From a virus: a stretch of 30,665 nt of DNA. Shown in pieces: positions 23,333 to 30,665 of the stretch. Location of the stretch: positions 1 through 30,665 of IMG/VR virus record IMGVR_UViG_3300025646_000211; one strand, given 5' to 3'. The notes below the pieces were generated by a model that was given only the letters and a program-made list of their open reading frames with translations, was not told the DNA's origin and ran no database searches. Every line of letters begins with the position of its first letter. The first letter of the stretch is position 1. The translations under genes were made by a program, and so were the position numbers.

Positions 23333-23916
23333 ACTTTACAAGTAACTACTTCTTTTGCCTGGTCTTGGTATTTGCCTTGGCGATTGTGATAAGTAGTATC
23401 ACATGGGTTACCTTTATAAAACAACAATTGAATTATGCCTTCATTTGCATAAATTCTATTAAACAAAGGAGTAGCATTACTAATTTCTAAAGTAAGATGG
23501 CCACACCAACCTGCCTCTGCTGGTGTGATATTAGCAATGATACCTGTTCGTGCATAAGAACTTTTGCCCATTGCAACAACAGTGACATTATCTGGCAATT
23601 CTAAACGTTCTTCTGCTACACCTAAACAATAACCATAAGGTGGAATTAAAAAATATTCTCCACGTTCATCCTTTAAAAGTTCTACAGGACGCAAAATATC
23701 TTGATTGAAATTTTTAGGATCTGTCTCACCAACATCAATGCGTCCAAAAACAAGGCATTGAGAAGGAGAAAGCCTAATATCATAACCATAAGAACCTAAA
23801 CCATAACTTAAAATTTTTCTGCCACCTTCTTCTCTAACGATTTTAGGAGTAAAAGGATTAATCATATTTTGATTAATAGCTAAATCAGAAATTTCTTTAT
23901 CGCACAAAAGAGTCAT
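23329..23916 (-). CDS. dcd: dCTP deaminase
   Basis: This 195-residue enzyme deaminates dCTP to dUTP, feeding dTTP synthesis for phage DNA replication. Family signatures are clear: SYGLGSYGYDIRLSP at 37-51, GKSSYARTGI at 117-126 with the catalytic-pocket Ser and Arg, PAEAGWCGHLTLEISN at 132-147 with catalytic Glu144, and GKYQDQ at 181-186, matching the C-terminal nucleotide-closing motif. The length is normal. A bifunctional dCTP deaminase/dUTPase cannot be excluded by eye. It precedes the DUF3310 and Met-rich genes on the same strand and follows the methyltransferase-like gene, forming a nucleotide-metabolism cluster. Confidence 0.93.
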   Translation of the reverse strand: MTLLCDKEISDLAINQNMINPFTPKIVREEGGRKILSYGLGSYGYDIRLSPSQCLVFGRIDVGETDPKNFNQDILRPVELLKDERGEYFLIPPYGYCLGVAEERLELPDNVTVVAMGKSSYARTGIIANITPAEAGWCGHLTLEISNATPLFNRIYANEGIIQLLFYKGNPCDTTYHNRQGKYQDQAKEVVTCKV

Positions 23917-23949
23917 TGATCTGTTCTCGGTTTAATTACTTTAACCGGT

Positions 23950-24534
23950 TTAATATAAAATGCGACCTTTTTCAGAATAAATATCTAAAAAATTTTGAGT
24001 GGCTTCTCCAGAATTATGTTTAGGCTGTAAATAAACAACTAATGAAGTAGACGTTCTGTGTTTTGTAATTCCTTTACTGGAATTTTTAATTAATTCAGGA
24101 GCTGTTCTTAAAATACAAACAGGAAAATCAAAAATTTTTTGTTCATATCTGATAATATCTGTACAATTTGTAAAAAAAATTGCCTGCTCTACTTTACCTT
24201 TTAACCATGAGCGATATAATTTTTGAAACCAAACTGAGTGAGAAGAATTAATAACAGTTGCATTGCAACGAGTCATACGCCATTTGTCTTTCTTTTTATC
24301 AAAAAAATATGTACCACTTGGAGGAAATAAATAACATTTGCCATACCATTCTTGTTCATTTAAACCATCATCCTGAGGACTAAAAAATTCTTTAGCCTGA
24401 ACGTATTCATTAGCAACAGCTGAACTGGCAACATCTAAATCAATATCACCCATTAAAGCATGAGCTGATTGAACCAGGTCAGGACTGGTAATCAGCTCTT
24501 GATCTTCACGACGATAGTCTTTAGTTATTCCCAT
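23950..24534 (-). CDS. Phage Dam-type N6-adenine methyltransferase homologue, altered catalytic motif
   Basis: The protein has 194 residues. The layout follows the phage DNA N-6-adenine methyltransferase (Dam) family: an N-terminal TSPDLVQSAHALMGDIDLDV segment with the Asp-x-Asp that contacts S-adenosylmethionine, an Asn-containing 'ANEY' block, DDGLNEQEWYGKCYLFPPS, then WFQKL and QAIFFTNCTDIIR. The catalytic D/N-P-P-Y of the family is replaced by FPPS (residues 70-73), so methylation of adenine is doubtful. It may have changed target, lost catalysis or kept only DNA binding. Its 5' neighbour overlaps it by 14 nt, suggesting a co-transcribed minus-strand unit. Confidence 0.65.
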   Translation of the reverse strand: MGITKDYRREDQELITSPDLVQSAHALMGDIDLDVASSAVANEYVQAKEFFSPQDDGLNEQEWYGKCYLFPPSGTYFFDKKKDKWRMTRCNATVINSSHSVWFQKLYRSWLKGKVEQAIFFTNCTDIIRYEQKIFDFPVCILRTAPELIKNSSKGITKHRTSTSLVVYLQPKHNSGEATQNFLDIYSEKGRILY

Positions 24535-24913
24535 CCTCGGCTTTGTTATAATCTATTTCAAAATATCTTATACCTTCATTATCATTTATCAAGTAACCTG
24601 CTTTTTCATCTGGTTTAATTTTTGCAGCAGCTTCTAAAATACGTCTAAAACTTTCAGCTAAATCTCCATTATTTTCTCGTTCACAACTTTCTTTGGCGTC
24701 ATGAAGTTCTTTTAAGGTCCAATAAAACATACTTCGTTCAGAGCTTTGTGGTTGAAATACCATTACCCCTGGGCCTTCGTTTTTCCAAAATTTTATATAA
24801 ATATGACCCATATCATTTAAGATAAAACGCACAGTTGTATCGATCATCTGTGCTTCAGTTGGATCGTGTTTATTTTTCAAAAGAGTTGATAATAACTTTT
24901 CTTGTCTGTTCAT
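24521..24913 (-). CDS. Unknown 130-aa protein
   Basis: This 130-residue protein overlaps the gene on each side (14 and 44 nt), as expected in a compact operon. It shows alternating helices and strands, with FILNDMGHIYIKFWKNEGPG in the first half, then a Trp-Thr-Leu-Lys-Glu-Leu-His segment and a Lys/Glu-rich C-terminal part. No motif or TM segment is recognised. It lies between the HTH-region genes and the methyltransferase-like gene, so it may take part in DNA metabolism or regulation. No function can be assigned. Confidence 0.65.
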   Translation of the reverse strand: MNRQEKLLSTLLKNKHDPTEAQMIDTTVRFILNDMGHIYIKFWKNEGPGVMVFQPQSSERSMFYWTLKELHDAKESCERENNGDLAESFRRILEAAAKIKPDEKAGYLINDNEGIRYFEIDYNKAEDGNN

Positions 24914-25367
24914 TGTTTAAAAGACCTTGTTTTTTTAATGATTCTAAAAGCTTTGGCAGCGGTTTGTAAACACACACTAGTTTACCTATAACTCCTCGTT
25001 TTTTTATTAATTGACCTTTTTCATTTTTTAATTTGTCAAATTCTTTAGATCTAATTAAATATTCAGCAACACAACGCAATCTTCTTTTTAAAGCCAATTC
25101 AGCTTGTGGAAATTTACCACAAATTGTATCCGGGGTCATATCAGAAAAAGCTAGTCTTAATTGATTCGTCAAAGACATAGAAGAACTGCAGTCTTCTTCT
25201 TCGTATTCAACTAGATTTTTTAAATATCTTTGAAGACACAAACTATCAAACGAACCTGAAGGCGGGAAAAAAACTGAAACTTGCTCAAATAAACTTGGAG
25301 GAAGCATCTCAAAACTATTCTCAATTGTTACTTTTGAGATATCGATATTTTTTAATAAATTAGACAT
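24870..25367 (-). CDS. Unknown 165-aa protein
   Basis: The protein has 165 residues. The N-terminal half is mixed with an FFPPSG turn. Residues about 65-115 are helical and Leu/Arg rich (LALKRRLRCVAEYLIRSKEF), and the C-terminus is Lys rich with KKQGLLNNEQTRKVI. The start overlaps the stop of the upstream HTH gene by one base. The helical basic part could bind DNA, for example as a replication-accessory or regulatory protein, but no known family is visible. Confidence 0.65.
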   Translation of the reverse strand: MSNLLKNIDISKVTIENSFEMLPPSLFEQVSVFFPPSGSFDSLCLQRYLKNLVEYEEEDCSSSMSLTNQLRLAFSDMTPDTICGKFPQAELALKRRLRCVAEYLIRSKEFDKLKNEKGQLIKKRGVIGKLVCVYKPLPKLLESLKKQGLLNNEQTRKVIINSFEK

Positions 25368-25765
25368 TACAGGCGAACCGTATTTTGAGGTTGGTACATA
25401 CGTTTTTCTCTTAAATCAACAATTTCAGTTGATTTATTTTTAGCAAAACTTCTAATTAATTCGTTCCAAGGAATACGAATAACTGGTTTTGAATTGAAAT
25501 TAGGGCAAACATTAACGTAATGAATGCCTTCTACCCATCCTTTGTCTTTGTGTGTTTTAGCTTTGGCGATCCAGTTTCGGATTGTTTGGTCTGATATATT
25601 TAATCTTTTTGCACATTCTTCTGTAGAAATATATTCATCTGCATAAGCTTCTGGATTCATTCGATCTGTTTCATCCGTTTTATACCTAGAATGCCACATT
25701 GATCCAAGAATTGTTTTTATTCCTTTTAATTCGTAAACCATATCTTCTAAAAATTTGTCTGTCAT
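25367..25765 (-). CDS. Excisionase/MerR-type helix-turn-helix DNA-binding protein
   Basis: This 132-residue protein is the first gene of the minus-strand unit. Residues 47-70 (STEECAKRLNISDQTIRNWI) form a typical helix-turn-helix of the excisionase/MerR class, followed by a wing-like region with GIHYVNV and VIRIPWNELIRSF. It probably binds a promoter region and may control its own unit; the divergent intergenic region beside it is only 47 nt and holds a palindromic GCTAGC. The N-terminal 45 residues are helical, possibly for dimerisation. Confidence 0.75.
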   Translation of the reverse strand: MTDKFLEDMVYELKGIKTILGSMWHSRYKTDETDRMNPEAYADEYISTEECAKRLNISDQTIRNWIAKAKTHKDKGWVEGIHYVNVCPNFNSKPVIRIPWNELIRSFAKNKSTEIVDLREKRMYQPQNTVRL

Positions 25766-25782
25766 GTTTTTTGTTTTCTTTT

Positions 25783-25810
25783 ATGCTAGCCTTAAAAAAA
25801 TTAATTTCAA
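25783..25810 (-). promoter_or_regulatory. Sigma70-like promoter candidate for the minus-strand unit
   Basis: Read on the minus strand, TTGAAA (25810-25805), a 16-nt spacer and TAGCAT (25788-25783) lie 17 nt ahead of ATG 25765. The match is 5/6 and 4/6. GCTAGC at 25785-25790 is palindromic and could be an operator half. Confidence 0.35.
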
Positions 25811-25812
25811 AC

Positions 25813-26169
25813 ATGGACTCTCAAATTCCGCCTAGTAACACAACTAATAATTTAACAGCAGAACAAATGAATGAAATAAATGCGCAATTTTCTTTTGAGC
25901 TGGAAAAATTAAAAGAAGCAAGAGCAAGGTTGCAACAAAAACCATTGATGCAACAACCTTTACCATTACAGCAACCGTTTCAACAACCTTTGCAACAAGC
26001 GCCTGTTGCAAGTCAAGAACCCAGAATTCAATATGTAAGAAGAAATTTAACAGTAGCAGAAATAATTGTTGTATTTGCATTGTCTTGTGGGCTTGTAATT
26101 GGCATACAAAATTTTTGGAATTTTGCAACTAATTTACCAAAAATAGAGATAAAATGGGAAGCTAGGTAG
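25813..26169 (+). CDS. One-TM Gln-rich protein upstream of the tail fibre
   Basis: The protein is 118 residues from ATG 25813; a longer reading from 25699 would run through the divergent gene and promoter and is rejected. Residues 1-40 are polar and helical (AEQMNEINAQFSFELEKLKE), 41-75 are Gln/Pro rich, and residues about 82-105 form a transmembrane helix (LTVAEIIVVFALSCGLVIGI) followed by a short tail with basic and acidic residues. It looks like a C-tail-anchored membrane protein. It may be linked to entry, lysis or particle assembly at the membrane; a spanin-type role lacks a lipobox. It precedes the fibre gene by 46 nt. Confidence 0.7.
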   Translation: MDSQIPPSNTTNNLTAEQMNEINAQFSFELEKLKEARARLQQKPLMQQPLPLQQPFQQPLQQAPVASQEPRIQYVRRNLTVAEIIVVFALSCGLVIGIQNFWNFATNLPKIEIKWEAR

Positions 26170-26182
26170 ATTTAGGTGGGAT

Positions 26183-26188
26183 TATAAT
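26183..26188 (+). promoter_or_regulatory. Perfect TATAAT box before the tail fibre gene
   Basis: TATAAT lies 27 nt ahead of GTG 26216. No -35 match is found at the right distance. It is similar in placement to the boxes at 3064 and 21768. Confidence 0.3.
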
Positions 26189-26215
26189 TGATATACAAAA
26201 AGTTGATTTAAAATA

Positions 26216-29200
26216 GTGGCCAACCGTAAAATTTCAGATTTACCTTTAATTCTTGGTACTGATTTAAACGGTAATGATTTATTTACCGTTGTCCGAACCG
26301 ACGAAGTAGATCCTACTATTAAAAATAAAAAATTAGAAGTATCAGGATTTATAAGTTATTTAAACACATTATATTTTCCTGCAACTGGCGGTACTATTAA
26401 TGGTAATTTAACTGTTACTGGTACGATTAGTGGTAATACTGTTACAGGTAAAACAGCTGAATTTACAACAGGTATTTTTAGTACTTTAGTTACCAGTGGT
26501 ACAACACATAGTGGAAATTTAAATGTTAGCGGAACATTAACAGTAAGAGAAAGTGGTTATTTTCTGTCAGGCGTAGAAATAAAAGGTACTCTGTCTGGTG
26601 CAACAGTTACTGGTACAAACGCTCAATTTACCAATATTACGGGAGCAACAATTGTCGGTACAACAACTGTATCTGGAGCAACGGTAACTGGTACGAATGC
26701 ACAGTTTACTAATATTACAGGTGAAAATGTAATCGGAACAACTAGTGTATCTGGTGCAATTGTAACAGGTGATACAGGTAAATTTACAACTATAACTGGC
26801 ACTACTATAATTGGAACTACTACAGTATCTGGCGCAACAGTTACTGGTAATACGGGTAATTTTGATATTTTAAATGCAAATACTGCTTATTTTGTTACAG
26901 GGATCATAAAAGAAAGATTAACTGTAACTGGTGATGCTTATTTTGTTGAAGATATTTGGGTTACAGGATCAGGAATTTTTAATTCAGGGCTATATGTTAC
27001 AGGTGAGTCATCTGTTATTTCAGGCATAACAATAACAGGTCAAACAGGTAATTTTGGCACACTTAATGTTACTGGTTTTAACGTACCTAATCTTACAGTC
27101 ACAGGAACAATCAGCGGTGCAATTATTACCGGTGATGTTGGGCGATTCACAACTTTAACAGGAAGCACAATTGTTGGCACAACTAGTGTGTCGGGTGCAA
27201 CGATAACTGGTACTGATGCACAGTTTACAAATATTACAGGTAGTACGATTGTTGGCACAACTAGTATATCCGGTGCAACTGTTACAGGTACTGATGCTCA
27301 GTTTACAAATATTACAGGTAGTACGATTGTTGGAACCACTACGGTATCCGGTGCAACTGTTACAGGCACAAATGCTCAATTTACCAATATTACAGGTGGC
27401 ACAATAGTCGGCACAACTAGTGTATCGGGTGCAACCGTAACCGGTACTGATGCTCAGTTTACTAATATTACAGGTGGCACAATAGTTGGCACAACTAGTA
27501 TTTCAGGTGCAACAGTTACTGGTACTAATGCTCAATTTACTAATATTACAGGTGGCACAATAGTTGGCACAACTAGTATTTCAGGTGCAACAGTTACTGG
27601 TACTAATGCTCAATTTACTAATATTACAGGCAGTACGATTGTTGGCACGACTACTGTGTCAGGAGCAACCGTAACCGGTACTGATGCTCAGTTTACTAAT
27701 ATTACAGGCAGTACGATTGTTGGCACGACTACTGTATCTGGAGCAACTGTAACTGGTACAAATGCACAGTTTACAAATATCACAGGAACAACAATTGTTG
27801 GCACGACTACTGTATCAGGTGCAACCGTAACTGGTAATACAGGTAATTTTGGCACACTTACTGTTACTGGTTTTAATGTACCTAATTTAACTGTTACTGG
27901 AACGATTAGCGGTGCAATTATTACAGGTGATTCGGGTAGATTTACAACATTAACAGGAAGCACAATAGTTGGTACAACTACTGTGTCAGGAGCAACCGTA
28001 ACCGGTACAAATGCTCAGTTTACAAATATTACTGGTGGCACAGTAGTTGGTACAACTAGTATTTCAGGTGCGACTGTAACTGGTACAAATGCACAGTTTA
28101 CTAATATTACCGGCAGTACAATTGTCGGTACCACTACTGTATCTGGAGCAACTGTAACTGGTACAAATGCACAGTTTACAAATATTACAGGTGGCACGGT
28201 AGTTGGTACAACCACTGTGTCGGGTACAACTGTTACAGGTGCTACTGGTAATTTTACTGCATTGAATAGTGCAGGCAGTACTTTAAAAGGTACTACGACT
28301 ATTACAGGATTAAATGGTTTACAAGAATTTAAAGATAATTCAGATAGTGATACTACTGAAGTTAGATTCTATCAAGGAAATAGTGCAAACTATGTTGGCT
28401 TTAGAGCACCAGTAACATTAGATGGTAGTAACACCACATTTAGATTGCCTAGTGGTGACGGTTCATCTGGTAATTTATTAACTACTGATGGTGCTGGCAG
28501 GTTAACTTGGTCAGTTGCAAGTGCTGAACAAGTTTACTCAACAGGTATTAATTCAACAGCACTTCCAGGAGAAGGAACTGTTTATGTTGTTTTAAAAGCA
28601 AATTCAACAGGAAGCGGTCTTGCTTATTCAACTGGTTCTTTATATTATACTGCTGCATCAAATTATTTAAACGCAGTTGGTTTAAGTGGAACAACTATTA
28701 CTGGTAATACAAGTAACTTCGGAACAGGTAATTTTGTATTAGCTAAAAGCACTACTGTTTCAGGTACAACTGTAACTGGTACATATGCACAGTTTACTAA
28801 TATTACAGGTGGCACGGTAGTTGGTACAACCACTGTGTCTGGGACAACCGTAACTGGCGGTAGTGGTAATTTTAATAATGCAACTATTGGAACTAATTTA
28901 ACTTCAAATGGAGGCAGCACCCTTAAAAAAACTACGACTATTACAGGATTGTTTGGTTTACTACAATTTAAAGATAATGCAGATGGTGATAGTACTGAAG
29001 TTAGATTTTACCAAGGAAACAGTGCAAACTATGTTGCATTTAGAGCACCAACAACATTAGATGGTAGTAATACTACATTTAGATTACCTAGTGGTGATAG
29101 CACATCTGGTGATGTGTTAACGACTGACGGTGCAGGTAAATTAAGTTTTACTACTATTTCTGCAGGAGGTTCTAGTTTAAGTGGTATTACTGAAACAGGA

Positions 29201-30665
29201 AGAACACAATATGGTGCAAATCAAAACACTGTTTCAGAAACTGGTACTGTTATTATTGGCACAGCAGCTGGTAAAATATCTAATTTTTTTGGTCGAACTG
29301 TAATTTCATCTGGTGTATTAATTGGCCAAAATGTATGTTCAGGCACAACTGGATTTGCCAGCAATGAAGGAAAAAATGTCATTATAGGTTGCGAAGCAGC
29401 AACAGAATTATATGAACCAGAGCGTACTGTTATTATTGGTTTTGAAGGTGGCAAAGGCGGTGCTAATACTTATAGAACATCAGATGATTGCGTTCTTATT
29501 GGTTATCAAGCAGGTAAAGATGCAAACATATTTGGTTATACCACAAGCACTGACAAAGCTATTGTTATTGGATCTAAAGCTTGTAACTTGCATGCAGGTA
29601 TTGCAAATGGTATTTATATAGGATCAGAGGCATGTTCTGGATTTATAACAAGTCATACTAACAATACAGTTATAGGATGGAGGGGTTTACGCAAAGCAGG
29701 AACTGCTGCTTATAATGTTTTCATTGGTAGCAATGTTGCTGAATCTGGTGAATACTATACAAATACTGTTGCTATAGGTTATCAAGCTGCTGCATACAAT
29801 GCATCTGGTACATCCGAAAATTCTGGTAATGTTTGGATAGGTTATCAATGTGGTAAGTATTTACTGAACGAAAATCAAAATAGTGTTGTTATTGGTGAAA
29901 AAGCAGCTACTACTGGATATGGTGTTAAAGATTCTGTTATTATAGGTAAAGATGCTATTGGCTTTGCAAATAATGTTTCTGGCATAATTGTTATTGGCTA
30001 TAAAGCTGGCGGCAAACCTAACAATAGCGGCAAGCAAAATATATTTATAGGAAATCAAACAGCTTCAGGTCATCAAACTGGTGAATTTAATACTTATGTT
30101 GGACATGGTATTGCATCAGGTATGTTTGTTGGTAATAATCACAAGAATACTATACTGGGTTATGGAGCTGTTCCATTTTTAAATACGGCAACAGGCAATG
30201 TAATTATTGGTTATCAAGCATGCCTAACTAGTCGTCCTACCACTGGTTGTGTATATATTGGTGCTGACATTGCTCCTCTTAGTTATACTGGAATTGGTAA
30301 TACTGTAGTAGGTCACCTAGCAGCTGCTGTGTTAGATGATGGAGCACATAATACAATTCTTGGAAAAGAAGCCGGTGGAGTAGCAACAGGTAATAATAAT
30401 ACAGTAATAGGATACCAAGCAGCGGCATCGACAACTAGTGTTAGTAATCAAATTACATTAGGTAATTCATCTATTACATCATTAAGATGTAATGTGACAA
30501 GCATTTCTTCTCTTTCTGATGAAAGAGATAAAACAAATATTACAGATCTTGAGCATGGTGTTAATTTTATTAAACGATTAAGACCTGTTAAGTTTGACTG
30601 GGCGCGTAGAGATGGTAGCTTTGAAGGCAAAAAAGATTATGGTTTTATTGCTCAAGAGTTACAAA
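26216..30665 (+). CDS. Long repeat-built tail fibre/spike with S74 chaperone domain (3' end outside window)
   Basis: The frame is open from GTG 26216 to the window edge, 1483 codons, with no stop. This is a host-recognition fibre, probably trimeric. Residues 1-60 (ANRKISDLPLILGTDLNGND) resemble the virion-attachment end of cyanophage fibres. Residues about 124-676 are about 16 copies of a 26-residue beta unit of the form TIVGTTTVSGATVTG-T-N/D-AQFTNITG, with two more further on. Two copies of a TEVRFYQGNSANYV-FRAP module follow. Residues about 998-1410 hold 'VIIGYQAA'-like turns typical of trimeric beta-prism/beta-roll shafts. From residue 1434 (SDERDK ... LRPVKFDW ... DYGFIAQEL) begins a peptidase S74 intramolecular chaperone, which trims itself after folding; the catalytic Ser region is mostly beyond the edge. 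Confidence 0.9.
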   Translation, partial: MANRKISDLPLILGTDLNGNDLFTVVRTDEVDPTIKNKKLEVSGFISYLNTLYFPATGGTINGNLTVTGTISGNTVTGKTAEFTTGIFSTLVTSGTTHSGNLNVSGTLTVRESGYFLSGVEIKGTLSGATVTGTNAQFTNITGATIVGTTTVSGATVTGTNAQFTNITGENVIGTTSVSGAIVTGDTGKFTTITGTTIIGTTTVSGATVTGNTGNFDILNANTAYFVTGIIKERLTVTGDAYFVEDIWVTGSGIFNSGLYVTGESSVISGITITGQTGNFGTLNVTGFNVPNLTVTGTISGAIITGDVGRFTTLTGSTIVGTTSVSGATITGTDAQFTNITGSTIVGTTSISGATVTGTDAQFTNITGSTIVGTTTVSGATVTGTNAQFTNITGGTIVGTTSVSGATVTGTDAQFTNITGGTIVGTTSISGATVTGTNAQFTNITGGTIVGTTSISGATVTGTNAQFTNITGSTIVGTTTVSGATVTGTDAQFTNITGSTIVGTTTVSGATVTGTNAQFTNITGTTIVGTTTVSGATVTGNTGNFGTLTVTGFNVPNLTVTGTISGAIITGDSGRFTTLTGSTIVGTTTVSGATVTGTNAQFTNITGGTVVGTTSISGATVTGTNAQFTNITGSTIVGTTTVSGATVTGTNAQFTNITGGTVVGTTTVSGTTVTGATGNFTALNSAGSTLKGTTTITGLNGLQEFKDNSDSDTTEVRFYQGNSANYVGFRAPVTLDGSNTTFRLPSGDGSSGNLLTTDGAGRLTWSVASAEQVYSTGINSTALPGEGTVYVVLKANSTGSGLAYSTGSLYYTAASNYLNAVGLSGTTITGNTSNFGTGNFVLAKSTTVSGTTVTGTYAQFTNITGGTVVGTTTVSGTTVTGGSGNFNNATIGTNLTSNGGSTLKKTTTITGLFGLLQFKDNADGDSTEVRFYQGNSANYVAFRAPTTLDGSNTTFRLPSGDSTSGDVLTTDGAGKLSFTTISAGGSSLSGITETGRTQYGANQNTVSETGTVIIGTAAGKISNFFGRTVISSGVLIGQNVCSGTTGFASNEGKNVIIGCEAATELYEPERTVIIGFEGGKGGANTYRTSDDCVLIGYQAGKDANIFGYTTSTDKAIVIGSKACNLHAGIANGIYIGSEACSGFITSHTNNTVIGWRGLRKAGTAAYNVFIGSNVAESGEYYTNTVAIGYQAAAYNASGTSENSGNVWIGYQCGKYLLNENQNSVVIGEKAATTGYGVKDSVIIGKDAIGFANNVSGIIVIGYKAGGKPNNSGKQNIFIGNQTASGHQTGEFNTYVGHGIASGMFVGNNHKNTILGYGAVPFLNTATGNVIIGYQACLTSRPTTGCVYIGADIAPLSYTGIGNTVVGHLAAAVLDDGAHNTILGKEAGGVATGNNNTVIGYQAAASTTSVSNQITLGNSSITSLRCNVTSISSLSDERDKTNITDLEHGVNFIKRLRPVKFDWARRDGSFEGKKDYGFIAQELQ
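26585..28245 (+). repeat. 78-bp coding repeat array in the tail fibre gene
   Basis: Units of 78 nt (26 codons) recur, in exact phase between 27176, 27254 and later starts. Units at 27476-27553 and 27554-27631 are identical over the full 78 nt, and identity extends to the left. Two non-unit segments (about 26880-27060 and 27835-27900) interrupt the array. Further units lie at about 28749-28870. Confidence 0.9.
28292..28508 (+). repeat. Duplicated fibre module, copy 1
   Basis: This 217-nt segment starts ACTACGACTATTACAGGAT. Its partner at 28931-29147 keeps a constant offset of 639 nt. Upstream flanks also match with a 21-nt shift, so the duplicated block is larger than the module. Confidence 0.85.
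28931..29147 (+). repeat. Duplicated fibre module, copy 2
   Basis: This is the second copy of the module at 28292-28508, in the same frame and of the same length. Substitutions are mostly silent or mild (for example Gly to Ala after NYV), suggesting an in-frame segmental duplication inside the fibre. Confidence 0.85.

Noticed and set aside
26585-28245. Regular repeats considered as a CRISPR array
   Set aside because: The repeats are contiguous, in frame and protein coding, without unique spacers.
27040-28920. Several minus-strand and one plus-strand frame within the fibre repeats
   Set aside because: Each repeats with the 78-bp unit and encodes periodic Val/Pro or Ser/Cys patterns; they are mirror products of the fibre coding repeat.

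Overview
The window is a stretch of a tailed double-stranded DNA phage genome, almost certainly a cyanophage. Almost every base is coding. Genes are packed with stop/start overlaps of the TAATG or ATGA type, and no tRNA, rRNA, CRISPR or insertion sequence is visible. A cyanobacterial host is suggested by an NblA-like phycobilisome-degradation protein, by small basic proteins and repeat fibres of a type I know from cyanophages, and by integrase- and excisionase-like genes of cyanobacterial style. No single-subunit RNA polymerase, tail sheath, tail tube or tape-measure gene of a familiar type is recognisable. I can therefore say 'tailed, HK97-type phage' but cannot place it in a named genus.

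Layout. 1-888 is the 3' end of a virion structural gene. 977-5000 carries the large terminase, a one-TM coiled-coil protein, an AbrB-like protein and a series of small, mostly unknown, Lys-rich or Pro-rich proteins. 4897-10309 is the head block: portal, scaffolding protein (its first 593 nt overlap the portal's 3' end in another frame), a glycine-zipper protein, the major capsid protein and an abundant-looking partner protein. 10360-15234 holds connector-like and virion proteins, a helix-hairpin-helix protein, a lambda-R-type lytic transglycosylase and a 556-residue protein with a split SWIM-like Cys/His set. 15235-16427 looks like an inserted cassette: a degenerate tyrosine-recombinase-like protein, a convergent excisionase-like protein and an HNH endonuclease. 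16427-21763 encodes a 1778-residue acidic protein of unknown function. 21794-22249 holds a 36-residue basic protein and the NblA-like protein.

22242-25765 is mainly on the minus strand (DUF3310, dCTP deaminase, Dam-like methyltransferase, HTH protein and unknowns) and looks like a nucleotide-metabolism and regulation module. One plus-strand gene (22958-23332) is embedded in it. 25813 to the window end returns to the plus strand with a one-TM Gln-rich protein and a very long repeat-built tail fibre or spike. The fibre runs off the right edge inside a peptidase S74 chaperone domain.

How it works together: terminase, portal, scaffold and capsid proteins build and fill the head. The connector and virion proteins, transglycosylase and fibre handle attachment and entry. 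The Dcd and DUF3310 proteins would adjust nucleotide pools, and the NblA-like protein would act on the host's light-harvesting antenna. The most unusual signals are the long portal/scaffold dual-coding segment, the recombinase-like cassette inside the virion genes, and the forced overlap of the DUF3310 gene with its upstream neighbour.
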